Source: CAYQCE01 sp964415885 (GTDB lineage Bacteria > Zixibacteria > MSB-5A5 > JAABVY01 > JAHJOQ01). From it: a stretch of 64,000 bases of DNA. The stretch's first letter is position 1. Each line of letters opens with the position of its first letter. A program made the translations under genes and the position numbers. Positions 54,417 through 62,927 of this stretch are shown in pieces. The notes under the pieces were generated by a model, which saw only the letters and a list, made by a program, of their open reading frames with translations, did no database searches and had not been told where the DNA came from. The DNA lies in the NCBI GenBank assembly GCA_964415885.1, contig CAYQCE010000006.1:1-64000 (forward strand). The letters run 5' to 3'.

Positions 54417-55649
54417 TTACAGATTCACCCTGACAATTTCGCGGAAGCCCTCCCAGCCGAGTGCGACTGCGACAACTCCCACCGCCAACAATACCATCAC
54501 TATCGCCTTGCCCCAGTCCTCGGCTTTGAGCGACCCGAGAAGCAACGGGTCTCTTCCGAGATACGCCGAGGCGGCATAGAGTTCTTCGCCGATCAGCGTG
54601 TAGTCGCATGCCACGACGAAGAACGGAATTTGCGTAACCTGATCGGTACCGGCAATCTGAATTGCACCGATTGCGTTACCCGTCTCCGCGAGAATCAGGG
54701 ATTCTGCAGCGAAGTAACCCAGGTAGAAGTTCGTAGCCGGGAGATCACGAACCATGATACCGTTCACACCCGCGACATACGCGAACTGCGCGTTTGTCAC
54801 GAAGTAGACCTGATCGTCGGAATACTGATCAGGACGACCGGCTTCGAGATATGACGACTTTACGACATCCTGCGCGACCGACATAACGATCGGGTCGTAG
54901 CACGGCACGATCAGGTCTGTCTGATATTCCGCGACCTTCTTTGCGACCCTGCCGAGAATAGTAAACGACGCGATCGTCGCAATCTCGGCGGCGGTTCCAA
55001 TTCCGAGAACATACAGTATGGGCTTCCCCATCTCCGTAGCTCTGCCGATAGCCTCATCCACAGCCTCGATTCCCGCAAGCGGTCTGACAAACAGATCCTT
55101 GCCCTTCTTGGCTACCTGGATGAAGTATATCGTGAACGCCGTGAAGAGAAGTACAGCGACAAGTACCGGGACCTTGCCAGTGTGGAACCACTGGCCTTTT
55201 GCCTGGAAAGGCCCACCGATTTCCGACTCGGTTGTCTGACCTTCCTCGCCTATAGCCACCACCTTGTAGTAGTAATCCTTGTCGTTGGCCAGGTAATCTT
55301 CATTTGCCGGATCGCTGTCCCCGATATCGAAGTACTCGAAGAAAGTCGACGGGGACCGACCTCGCAACTTGAACTCACCGTCCGGAGACTCTGCCCGATA
55401 GACCTTGAAGTGATCGATCATATCGACGGCCTCCTCCGGATACTCCCATATGACAGTGAGCTTGTGCCCGTTGTCGTTGGGATGATCCTTGCCGGAGACA
55501 ATCACCGGTTTTGGTGGAGGTTCTGTCTCTGCCGGTTGCATGAGCGTATCAGCACCCTCTTCTGCCGGTTCATCCTGCGCCATTACTGCGGCAGGAATCA
55601 TCAACAGAAGGAGCAGTGCTGAAAGGAAACACGGAAATATGTACTTCAT
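54417..55649 (-). CDS. Cassette 3, family A: signal peptide, FN3, TM and cytoplasmic core
   Basis: A 410-residue protein from ATG 55649 (GAGG six bases before it). A signal peptide ends near AVMAQ (24). An FN3 domain spans about 45-140 (VIWEYPEEAVDMIDHFKVYRA). A TM helix lies near 155-178. The core (about 180-370) has FVRPLAGIEAVDEAIGRATEMGKPILYV, AESLILAETGNAIGAIQIAGT and VACDYTLIGEELYAASAYLG. A C-terminal TM segment follows. It resembles proteins annotated with the DUF6754 domain, as far as I can recall. This copy is the most divergent of the three (IAGTDQVTQIPFF in place of IAGTAMPAQLPFF). Confidence 0.75.
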   Translation of the reverse strand: MKYIFPCFLSALLLLLMIPAAVMAQDEPAEEGADTLMQPAETEPPPKPVIVSGKDHPNDNGHKLTVIWEYPEEAVDMIDHFKVYRAESPDGEFKLRGRSPSTFFEYFDIGDSDPANEDYLANDKDYYYKVVAIGEEGQTTESEIGGPFQAKGQWFHTGKVPVLVAVLLFTAFTIYFIQVAKKGKDLFVRPLAGIEAVDEAIGRATEMGKPILYVLGIGTAAEIATIASFTILGRVAKKVAEYQTDLIVPCYDPIVMSVAQDVVKSSYLEAGRPDQYSDDQVYFVTNAQFAYVAGVNGIMVRDLPATNFYLGYFAAESLILAETGNAIGAIQIAGTDQVTQIPFFVVACDYTLIGEELYAASAYLGRDPLLLGSLKAEDWGKAIVMVLLAVGVVAVALGWEGFREIVRVNL

Positions 55650-55680
55650 ACGCAACCTCGATGGATTTGTAGTGAACTTA

Positions 55681-56424
55681 TTATCCGATCATACCGAGCC
55701 AGTCGCCGAACAGGTACTGCATTCGTCCGACGAGCAGAGATATACGCGCCATAACCGTATATCCGAATGACGCGCCGAAAGTTATCATCAGCACGATGAT
55801 ACCCATCCTGGCTCCTGCACCAAACGCTCCCTTGTGCTCCTTGGAAAAGAAAAAATAGATGAGCCCACAGAAAACGCCAATGAATATAACGATGTTCGAT
55901 AGCGTCTGGCCGAAGTCGAAACCGGCGGCAGACGATATATATAACGAAAAAGTCGTGTTGTTTATCTGTTGTATAAAATCGGATCTCAGGTACCGCACAA
56001 GATTCAGACCTGCAGTGGTTCCGACAATAAATGCCAGCGCCCATCGGGATATCCAGCCCGCATTCGGCGCGAGCCTCATCAGAAGAAGGATGCCGAGAAT
56101 GAGCGGGATAATCATGAGCGGTTCCGCGGGATTATCCTTAAGCGCCGGAAGCACCCCACCGACCATCGGAGGATAGAGTTTGCCGAAGAGATTTGGCACC
56201 ATCGTGCCCCAGAATCCCATGCACATCCAGTAGGCGGCACTCACCCCAACGAACAGATGTTCCGCGAACTTGTAGTACGCGTTATCCTTGTAGAGGAAAG
56301 AGAAAATGAACAGCGTCAGAAACGCACCTACCGTTACCAGCGGACCTTTGAGCGCCACGCTGACCGCGAAAGCGATTATGACAATACCTAACAGAATCCA
56401 GGATGCCAGCTTGCTACCGTTCAA
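55681..56424 (-). CDS. Cassette 2, family D: polytopic membrane protein
   Basis: A 247-residue protein with an extra N-terminal hydrophobic helix (ASWILLGIVIIAFAVSVAL) compared with copy 3. The family signatures are intact: FSFLYKDNAYYKFAEHLFVG near residue 42, WISRWALAFIVGTTAGLN near residue 125, YFFFSKEHKGAFGAGARMG near residue 192, and FGASFGYTVMARISLLVGRMQ near residue 215. The start overlaps the C2 stop by 4 nt. Function unknown. Confidence 0.75.
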   Translation of the reverse strand: MNGSKLASWILLGIVIIAFAVSVALKGPLVTVGAFLTLFIFSFLYKDNAYYKFAEHLFVGVSAAYWMCMGFWGTMVPNLFGKLYPPMVGGVLPALKDNPAEPLMIIPLILGILLLMRLAPNAGWISRWALAFIVGTTAGLNLVRYLRSDFIQQINNTTFSLYISSAAGFDFGQTLSNIVIFIGVFCGLIYFFFSKEHKGAFGAGARMGIIVLMITFGASFGYTVMARISLLVGRMQYLFGDWLGMIG

Positions 56425-57323
56425 AGCCGCCCTCCTTCGATTCCGTCTGTCTTGTGTTTCCTCCGATGTAAGAAGTAGAGCACATTGCCGAATATTATGA
56501 AGAAGATTATGACCATGTGCGAAACTGTCTGGGATACCATCAGGCTCATCCCGGCCATCCAGCGATCCTTGTACTTCGGATACTGAGTAATGAGCGCATT
56601 CTCGTATTCAGCGGCTCCTTTCGCTCCACCGAGAAGGCCGATCAACTGATTCGGATAGTACGGATACAGAAGCGGCGCGGAGACCGCGGTACATCCACCT
56701 CCAACCGGAACATCACCCGGATCACCCGCATAGAGCACCCATTCCTTGATACCAGGGAATCCGCCACCGAATGAGACGATCAAATCGAAATTCCTTACGT
56801 TGTTGATATTCTTCATCATCGGAATGGAGTCGATTGCGGTACCTTTGGCATCGGTGGAGTACATTCGCTTGAAATCGACCAAGAGCAGCCGAATAAGCCC
56901 CTGATTACCAGCTTTGTAGCCGAGGTTCACATAGTCCTCGCCGTACTCATAACCGGGAAACTCCGGACGCAGTATGGTTTCTATTGTCTCGCCGGTAATG
57001 TTATGACCTGTCGCCCAGACAGCCATCATATACAGCCTGCAGTTTCGCTCTGCCAAGTGCCGCACCAAGGCGTCTGCCATTGGTTGAATCTCGGGAGCGG
57101 TTGTCGGGCCGTAATCGAAGGACAGGAGCACTCTCGAGTCTTCCGGCAGATTCTCGACGTAGTCAAAGAAAGCCTGCACGATCGGAGTGGTCTCCTCTTT
57201 CATCGTTGCACCGACCAGCAGCGGTATTACGACGGCAAATGCGATGAAGACGAAGATAATCCGCCTGTCGATAAATTGAAGTCTCTCGACCATACTCTGT
57301 TTATTTGTTTCGTTCGCCGCCAT
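56421..57323 (-). CDS. Cassette 2, family C: TM-anchored extracytoplasmic domain
   Basis: A 300-residue protein. The N-terminal TM lies near 20-38 (DRRIIFVFIAFAVVIPLLVG). The extracytoplasmic domain has LLSFDYGPTTAPEIQPMADA near residue 65, YGEDYVNLGYKAGNQG near residue 125, DLIVSFGGGFPGIKEW near residue 170, and GLLGGAKGAAEYENAL near residue 230. A C-terminal TM (near 262-282) is followed by a basic tail. An internal ATG at 57293 is a possible alternative start. GGFPGIKEW matches AGYPGTVEW in copy 1, a likely functional loop. Function unknown. Confidence 0.75.
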   Translation of the reverse strand: MAANETNKQSMVERLQFIDRRIIFVFIAFAVVIPLLVGATMKEETTPIVQAFFDYVENLPEDSRVLLSFDYGPTTAPEIQPMADALVRHLAERNCRLYMMAVWATGHNITGETIETILRPEFPGYEYGEDYVNLGYKAGNQGLIRLLLVDFKRMYSTDAKGTAIDSIPMMKNINNVRNFDLIVSFGGGFPGIKEWVLYAGDPGDVPVGGGCTAVSAPLLYPYYPNQLIGLLGGAKGAAEYENALITQYPKYKDRWMAGMSLMVSQTVSHMVIIFFIIFGNVLYFLHRRKHKTDGIEGGRL

Positions 57324-57331
57324 ATATCAAC

Positions 57332-58015
57332 CTAATCCGTATCCTGTCCGAGATATGTTCGCTCGACGCCGAGGATAACTCGCAACGACATCGAAATAAC
57401 CCCCAGTGCAATGCCGATCATAATTGCTCTCTGCCCGGCAAGGTTCGGCACGTCCATTATCCAGTTTGCCATTGTCGGTATCTGGAGGAACGACCAGCCA
57501 CCTGTCAGATCCTGAGTAAGCCAGAGTCCGAACGGGGTCCGTCCGAGCAGGATTATAAACGCCGCTATTAGCAGAATCGTGGCCTCGATGTTCTTGGCGC
57601 GAAATGCGCGATATGATGCCGATCCGACGAAGAACGCCAGGAGTGCGAACATAGAAGCCTGAAGCGGCGTAAAGATGTACAAATATAGATCGTTGAAGAG
57701 TGAGCCGAAAGCCGCAACGTCGCCCTGAATCCCATCCGGATTGTTAATCTTGAATATTCCAGCCGCAAGCATTACGAGAAATCCTCCGAGCGTCACCAGC
57801 GAAAACGGCCAGTCTTCCTTCTTCCGGTTGACTTTTGTCAGGTGCACGCGAACGAGATTGCCGCCGCCCAGGAGGAACGCAAAGACCGCGATGATATCGA
57901 AATAGAGCGAGAAATCATCCCCGAGGTTGCCGAACGGCTTGTGCGGGATGAAATCCGCGAGAACCAGAACGGTTCCAACGATGAATGTTATTGCAAGCGG
58001 TACGGTTCGTTTCAT
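57332..58015 (-). CDS. Cassette 2, family B: small polytopic membrane protein
   Basis: A 227-residue protein with about six hydrophobic helices, of the same plan as copies 1 and 3: TVPLAITFIVG at the start, VNRKKEDWPFSLVTLGGF near residue 64, TPLQASMFALLAFFVGSASYRAFRAK near residue 115, and VPNLAGQRAIMIGIALGV...LGVERTYLG at the end. It has a longer loop before the last helix (WLTQDLTGGWSFLQIP). It lies 6 nt after gene A2. Function unknown. Confidence 0.75.
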   Translation of the reverse strand: MKRTVPLAITFIVGTVLVLADFIPHKPFGNLGDDFSLYFDIIAVFAFLLGGGNLVRVHLTKVNRKKEDWPFSLVTLGGFLVMLAAGIFKINNPDGIQGDVAAFGSLFNDLYLYIFTPLQASMFALLAFFVGSASYRAFRAKNIEATILLIAAFIILLGRTPFGLWLTQDLTGGWSFLQIPTMANWIMDVPNLAGQRAIMIGIALGVISMSLRVILGVERTYLGQDTD

Positions 58016-58021
58016 TTCAGA

Positions 58022-59278
58022 CTAACTCGCTGAGAATATCGATCTAAATGTTTTAGCCAGCGACAGCAGGCTTTCAGAATTGGCTATTGTCGCAACCGTG
58101 AAAAGCCCGCATCCTATTATAATGGCGGCCATCGCTATCATCTTACCAACATCCTGCCCCTTGAGAGACCCGAGCTGTTTCGGTTCGCCTGAGAGATATG
58201 CCGATGCCGCAAATAGCTCCTCACCGATTAGAGTATAGTCGCACGCGGCAACAAAGAACGGAAGCTGCGCGGGCATTGCTGTGCCGGCGATCTGTATTGC
58301 CCCGATCGAGTTACCGGTCTCCGCCATAATCAGTGACTCCGCGAAAAACGCACCCAGATAGAAACATGTAGCGGGCTTCTCACGGACCATGATACCGTCG
58401 ACTGCGGCGACATACCCGAACTGCTCGTCGGTCAGGTAATGAACCATGTCGTCAGAGTAAGCCTCCGGTCTGCCCGCAGCGACATACGCCTGCTTGACAG
58501 TCTCACGCGCGGTGGTCATAACGATCGATCGCGAGACCGGCATGTTGAGCTTTGTATCATAATTTGCTATTGTCCTTGCAATTCTGCCGAGGATTGTTAT
58601 TCCAGCAACCGTCTGGACATCATCCATATCGAGAATGCCGGGAATGAAAAGAATGGGACGTCCCATCTCGGTCGCACGTCCAATCGCTTCGTCAACCGCC
58701 TCGAGACCCGCGATCTTTCGCAGATAGAGCTTCTTGCCTTTTTGGGCAGCGAAGATGAAGAATATGACCGAGACAGAGATTATCAGGCCAATGATGAATG
58801 TGTCGAGGTCTTTGATGCTGAACCACTGCGCGGATGATGTAACAGGGCGTGAAATCGACGATCTCGAGGATTCCCCGTCCGCAAAAGTTTCGACGTAGTA
58901 ATAGTATTCCTCGCCATCGGTCGTGGTCGCATCCTCGAATTCGGTCAGTCCCCTCGAGGCTGAACCGATGACCTCGAACGGTCCGGTCGGGCTTTGGCTG
59001 CGGTAAATGACGTACGAAGTCACATTATCATCGCCTGCGCCGTCATCGGGTGACAATGTCCACGAAACATGAATCGAACTACCCGCATCGCCCGGATTGT
59101 CCTGCACGACATCGATCCTGGCCGGCTCGGGCGGATCGGCGGGCATGGCTTCCTCGACCGCCATCGCGGTATCCACCATCGTAGTATCAGGAGTGTCTTC
59201 CTCCTGCGCGAGCACCGAAACATGCGCAAAGGCAAAAAACGCGAGTATCGCGAGTATTTTGATACCCAGACTCTTCAT
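58022..59278 (-). CDS. Cassette 2, family A: signal peptide, FN3, TM and cytoplasmic core
   Basis: A 418-residue protein. The signal peptide ends near SVLAQ (24). An acidic linker is followed by an FN3 domain (about 50-145, with HVSWTLSPDDGAGDDNVTSYVIYRS). The TM is near 160-180. The core contains LYLRKIAGLEAVDEAIGRATEMGRPILFI, VHYLTDEQFGYVAAVDGIMVREKPAT and GNSIGAIQIAGTAMPAQLPFF, ending AASAYLSGEPKQLGSLKGQDVGK. A TM follows. By eye its core is closer to copy 1 than to copy 3. It begins one base after the D1 stop. Function unknown. Confidence 0.78.
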   Translation of the reverse strand: MKSLGIKILAILAFFAFAHVSVLAQEEDTPDTTMVDTAMAVEEAMPADPPEPARIDVVQDNPGDAGSSIHVSWTLSPDDGAGDDNVTSYVIYRSQSPTGPFEVIGSASRGLTEFEDATTTDGEEYYYYVETFADGESSRSSISRPVTSSAQWFSIKDLDTFIIGLIISVSVIFFIFAAQKGKKLYLRKIAGLEAVDEAIGRATEMGRPILFIPGILDMDDVQTVAGITILGRIARTIANYDTKLNMPVSRSIVMTTARETVKQAYVAAGRPEAYSDDMVHYLTDEQFGYVAAVDGIMVREKPATCFYLGAFFAESLIMAETGNSIGAIQIAGTAMPAQLPFFVAACDYTLIGEELFAASAYLSGEPKQLGSLKGQDVGKMIAMAAIIIGCGLFTVATIANSESLLSLAKTFRSIFSAS

Positions 59279-59279
59279 A

Positions 59280-59969
59280 TCAACTGAATGTCCCTATAAA
59301 CCATGTGTTGACCAGAAAATCGAGCCTTCCGATCAGAAGCGACATACGGCTCATCACAGTGTATCCGAATGACGCCCCGAATGTTATCATCAGGAACCAT
59401 GTACCCACCTTGGCTGCTCCGCCGAAGAAACCCCGGTGCTCCTTCGAGAAAAAGAAGTACACGAGACCGGTAAATGTCCCCACCAGTATAAGGGCATTTC
59501 CGAATCCATGCCAGAAATCTCTTACCGGTTCCACACCTCCGGCGTCGGAAATCGGCCCGAATATCGGAACGATCGTGTTGTATATCTGGACCACGCCGTT
59601 GGATACGAGATAGTTGATGAACTGTAGTCCTGCGGTCGCGCCGACAACCAGCGCAAGCGGCCATCTCGAAATCCAACCTATCGGCGGCACGAGCCGCATG
59701 AGCATCATCAGGCCGAAGATGCCGGCGATCACGTAGAGCAGTCCGTCGGTGATCTCGCCGCGCGCGAAGAGCGCCTCGAGTGCGGGCCAGAGATTGTCCC
59801 AGAGCTTCGATACCAGATTCTGCCAGAAGAGCGACACAAACCAGTAGCCGGCCGAGAGGCCGACGAAAATAGCCTCGGAGATCTTATACCATGGATTGTC
59901 CTTGTACAGGAAAGACATGATCCCGAGCGTAAGAAATGCGGCTATCCAGACTCCGATATCGAAAGTCAT
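59280..59969 (-). CDS. Cassette 1, family D: polytopic membrane protein
   Basis: A 229-residue protein starting ATG 59969, one base after the C1 stop; a longer frame into C1 is a shadow. About six hydrophobic helices. Signatures: MSFLYKDNPWYKISEAIFVG near residue 20, GWISRWPLALVVGATAGLQ near residue 108, YFFFSKEHRGFFGGAAKVG near residue 170, and FGASFGYTVMSRMSLLIGRLD near residue 198. SKEHRGFF replaces SKEHKGAF of the other copies. Function unknown. Confidence 0.75.
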   Translation of the reverse strand: MTFDIGVWIAAFLTLGIMSFLYKDNPWYKISEAIFVGLSAGYWFVSLFWQNLVSKLWDNLWPALEALFARGEITDGLLYVIAGIFGLMMLMRLVPPIGWISRWPLALVVGATAGLQFINYLVSNGVVQIYNTIVPIFGPISDAGGVEPVRDFWHGFGNALILVGTFTGLVYFFFSKEHRGFFGGAAKVGTWFLMITFGASFGYTVMSRMSLLIGRLDFLVNTWFIGTFS

Positions 59970-59970
59970 A

Positions 59971-60834
59971 TTACTGTTCCACGTCCAGTTTGCTCTTGCC
60001 CCTGCCGGTAATGGCATAGGCGAGATTGCCAACGATAATAAAGAAGATCACTATTGCATGCGCGAACGTCTGCGACAACATGAAAGTCGTCGCCTTCGCT
60101 GTAAACCCGGTTACTTCCTCGAATTCGGCTCCGCCTCTCATTCCGCCCAGAAGCCCCACGAGCTGTCCGGCGCCAAGGTAGGGATACGCCAGCGGCGCCT
60201 GCACGGCGGTGTTACCAGCACCGAGCACGACACCATATCGGTCGACAGCGACCTGCACCCATTCGACAGTGCCGGGGTATCCGGCCGAGAAATTGAAAGC
60301 GAAATCTATGTTCGAATAGTTCTTAACATTGTTCAGCAGCGGGATATCCTCGTAGCGGTTACCCCGAACATCCTTGGAGAAAGCCTCACGGAAGTCCGAT
60401 CCCATGCGCTGAATCACGAATTCATTCCCTGCCTGGAACCCGAGATTGACGTAATCCACGCCGTATTCGATATCTTTGTCTTTAAGCTCCGGACTGGCGA
60501 GTGCGCGCTGGATAGATATCTCCGCCTGCTGCGGCCCCTGTGGCCAAAGTCCCATGATGATGAGTTTGAGATCATTCATGAACGCATACTTGACGGCAGC
60601 ATCGGCCATCGGCTGAAGCTCAGGTGCAGACGGCGGGTCATAATCGAATGACATCAGGACCTTCGAACCGGGTGGAAGGTTCTCGTAAGCCTCAAAGAGA
60701 CCTGCGGTTTCGGGTGATATGAGAAGCTCGTATTCAACGGCCATGAACGGCAGCATGGGCAAGAGGAGAGAGATGCCGACGAAGAGGAATATCCATCGTC
60801 GGTCGATGGCAAGCATTTTATCCCAGAATCCCAT
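59971..60834 (-). CDS. Cassette 1, family C: TM-anchored extracytoplasmic domain
   Basis: A 287-residue protein. The N-terminal TM is near 13-30 (DRRWIFLFVGISLLLPMLPF). The domain has VLMSFDYDPPSAPELQPMADA near residue 60, YGVDYVNLGFQAGNEF near residue 125, FNFSAGYPGTVEW near residue 180, and GLLGGMRGGAEFEEV near residue 230. The C-terminal TM is near 255-275 (VIFFIIVGNLAYAI). The start overlaps the B1 stop by one base. All three C proteins share the SFDYxP...E..PM block. Function unknown. Confidence 0.75.
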   Translation of the reverse strand: MGFWDKMLAIDRRWIFLFVGISLLLPMLPFMAVEYELLISPETAGLFEAYENLPPGSKVLMSFDYDPPSAPELQPMADAAVKYAFMNDLKLIIMGLWPQGPQQAEISIQRALASPELKDKDIEYGVDYVNLGFQAGNEFVIQRMGSDFREAFSKDVRGNRYEDIPLLNNVKNYSNIDFAFNFSAGYPGTVEWVQVAVDRYGVVLGAGNTAVQAPLAYPYLGAGQLVGLLGGMRGGAEFEEVTGFTAKATTFMLSQTFAHAIVIFFIIVGNLAYAITGRGKSKLDVEQ

Positions 60835-61487
60835 CAGTCGCCTCCCCCGAGGTAGGACCTCTCTATTCCGAGAATTATCCGCAGTGCAGTCGAAACAGTT
60901 CCGAGTGCAATACCGATCATAATAGCTCGCTGGCCGGCGAGATTAGGATAGTTCATTATAAAAGAGGATATCTCGGACAACGGCTGGAAATCCTGCACCC
61001 ATGGTCCGAAAATAATGTCATCGAACAGCACTCGTCCCATCATGACAAGAAATCCTGCCACCAGAAGCAGCGTTGCCTGCACATTTCTCGCCCTGAAGGC
61101 TCGATATGATGCTGATGCCACGAAGAACGCGAGGATCGCGAACATTGTGGCAGACAGCGGTGTGTAGATATTCACATACAACCAATCGAACGCGGTGCCC
61201 GGTGTCTGGAATCCGCGGCCTCCCGCGAATCCGGCAATTGCCATCGCAAGCCAGGAAATGATGATTATTATCGAGTACGGCCAGTCTTTTTGCTGACGCT
61301 GCACTTTGATGATCGACAGTTTCAGGAGATTGAGCGCGCCGAGCCATATTGCGCACGCAGCAATTATGAAAAACCAGTCAGAGAATAGCTGTTCGAATTT
61401 GTCGAATGGCGAGTGCGGTATAAAATACTGCACAACGAATGCTATCCCGACAACCGCCGTTATTATGAGTGGTATCTCTCGTCTCAT
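60834..61487 (-). CDS. Cassette 1, family B: small polytopic membrane protein
   Basis: A 217-residue protein with about six hydrophobic helices. It has REIPLIITAVVG at the start, VQRQQKDWPYSIII near residue 62, TPLSATMFAILAFFVASASYRAFRAR near residue 110, and YPNLAGQRAIMIGIALGTVSTALRIILGIERSYLG at the end (quoted in two parts in the genome reading). It starts 3 nt after the A1 stop. Function unknown. Confidence 0.75.
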   Translation of the reverse strand: MRREIPLIITAVVGIAFVVQYFIPHSPFDKFEQLFSDWFFIIAACAIWLGALNLLKLSIIKVQRQQKDWPYSIIIIISWLAMAIAGFAGGRGFQTPGTAFDWLYVNIYTPLSATMFAILAFFVASASYRAFRARNVQATLLLVAGFLVMMGRVLFDDIIFGPWVQDFQPLSEISSFIMNYPNLAGQRAIMIGIALGTVSTALRIILGIERSYLGGGD

Positions 61488-61490
61488 AAC

Positions 61491-62732
61491 CTAATTCGCT
61501 GTCACTTTAAACAGACTCGCGAAGTCGTATATTCCGAGTGTTTGAATTATGACTCCGATTGCTATCACTGCCAGAATAACTCCCTTGCCGACATCCTGCC
61601 CCTTAAGCGATCCGAGGAGTTTCGGTTCCTTCGACAGATACGCCGAAGCTGCGAAGAGTTCCTCGCCGATCAACGTGTAATCGCATGCCGCGACGAAAAA
61701 CGGCAACTGTGCCGGCATGGCTGTCCCGGCTATCTGTATCGCGCCTATGGAATTTCCAGTCTCTGCGAGAATCAGAGATTCGGCATAGAACGCGCCCATG
61801 TAGAACATGGTAGCGGGCTTCTCGCGCACCACCATTCCGTCGATAGCGGCCGCATATCCAAACTGATCGTCAGTCAAATAGTGTACCGTATCCTCGTGAA
61901 ATGCATCCGGGCGTCCGGCATTCAGATACGCTTCCCTCACAATCTCTCGCGCGGTTACCATGACGAGCGAACGCGAAACCGGGACATCAAGAGCAGTGTC
62001 ATACTGCGCAGCGAGCCGTGCCACGCGGCCGAGTATTGTCACTCCGGCAATTGTCTGGATATTTTCCATATCCTGAGTGCCCGGCACATAGAATATCTTC
62101 TTCCCCATCTCCGTTGCGCGTCCCACAGCCTCATCAACCGCCTCAAGTCCTGCGATCTTGCGGATAAACAGCTCCTTGCCCTTGCGAGCCTGAGAGATGT
62201 AGTAGATGATCAGAGACCCGATCACGATTGCGAAGATCAACACAATCGTACGATTTGTGTTGAACCACTGTGCTTTGGCTTTAACCGAGCCTGACGGCTC
62301 CGAGTAGGATTTCATCTCAACCCATTCGCCGGGAGCCTGCTCAACCCTGTCAACCGTGACTATGCGATAGACATACTCGACGCCATTTTCGGCGTAATTG
62401 TCGGTGATTCTGGTCTGACCGGATGTCGCGTTGCCCATCACTTCGTAGGTTGCATCGTCAGCGTTTATCTCTTTTCGTTCAATATCATAACGGTCGATGA
62501 CCCCGTTGGTATCATCCGGGGACAACTCCCAGTGAATCTGGATCGAGCCTCCGTGATCGTTGGGAGTATCATTAGCAGTGACGTTGGCAGCAGGGCGTGG
62601 AGCCTCGGGCAGAGACTCAAGCATCTCCGTCTCAGCAAGGGTATCCGTCACAACCCGTGTCGTATCTTCCTGCGCAAACGCGAACGCACAGGAGACAGAG
62701 AGAATCAATATCGTTACAACGGCTTTCTTCAT
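61491..62732 (-). CDS. Cassette 1, family A: signal peptide, FN3, TM and cytoplasmic core
   Basis: A 413-residue protein starting at ATG 62732; a TTG reading to 62792 crosses a terminator hairpin and is rejected. The signal peptide ends near AFAQ (20). An FN3 domain (about 35-140) contains IHWELSPDDTNGVIDRYDIER. The TM is near 163-183. The core begins KGKELFIRKIAGLEAVDEAVGRAT and includes AESLILAETGNSIGAIQIAGT and ACDYTLIGEELFAASAYLS. A final hydrophobic segment follows. No ribosome site is obvious. It is the first gene of the twelve-gene unit. Function unknown. Confidence 0.78.
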   Translation of the reverse strand: MKKAVVTILILSVSCAFAFAQEDTTRVVTDTLAETEMLESLPEAPRPAANVTANDTPNDHGGSIQIHWELSPDDTNGVIDRYDIERKEINADDATYEVMGNATSGQTRITDNYAENGVEYVYRIVTVDRVEQAPGEWVEMKSYSEPSGSVKAKAQWFNTNRTIVLIFAIVIGSLIIYYISQARKGKELFIRKIAGLEAVDEAVGRATEMGKKIFYVPGTQDMENIQTIAGVTILGRVARLAAQYDTALDVPVSRSLVMVTAREIVREAYLNAGRPDAFHEDTVHYLTDDQFGYAAAIDGMVVREKPATMFYMGAFYAESLILAETGNSIGAIQIAGTAMPAQLPFFVAACDYTLIGEELFAASAYLSKEPKLLGSLKGQDVGKGVILAVIAIGVIIQTLGIYDFASLFKVTAN

Positions 62733-62755
62733 AATTGTGCTGACTACTAAAGAAA

Positions 62756-62786
62756 AGAGACCGTCAATAAAGAGCGGACGGTCTCT
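62756..62786 (-). terminator. Intrinsic terminator/attenuator in the leader of cassette gene A1
   Basis: 10-bp perfect stem AGAGACCGTC/GACGGTCTCT, 11-nt loop, then TTTCTTT on the minus strand. It ends only 23 bp before ATG 62732 and lies downstream of a good promoter, so it is in the A1 leader as well as after the upstream gene. Confidence 0.8.
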
Positions 62787-62885
62787 GGTCAAAATCTATC
62801 AAAAGGCTAAGTATGCGAGTTCTTCTGTCGAAACAATCACGTGCAAGCCTTCTTAGCTGGATAATGTCGATTTCCAAGTTCACCT

Positions 62886-62914
62886 AATTTATTCCAGCAC
62901 AAGATTCAAGTCAA
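62886..62914 (-). promoter_or_regulatory. Predicted promoter of the twelve-gene cassette unit
   Basis: On the minus strand, TTGACT (62914-62909), 17-bp spacer, TAAATT (62891-62886). It starts right after the stop of the upstream gene. The leader would be about 147 nt and contains the hairpin at 62756-62786. Confidence 0.5.
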
Positions 62915-62927
62915 GCCAAAACTGGCA

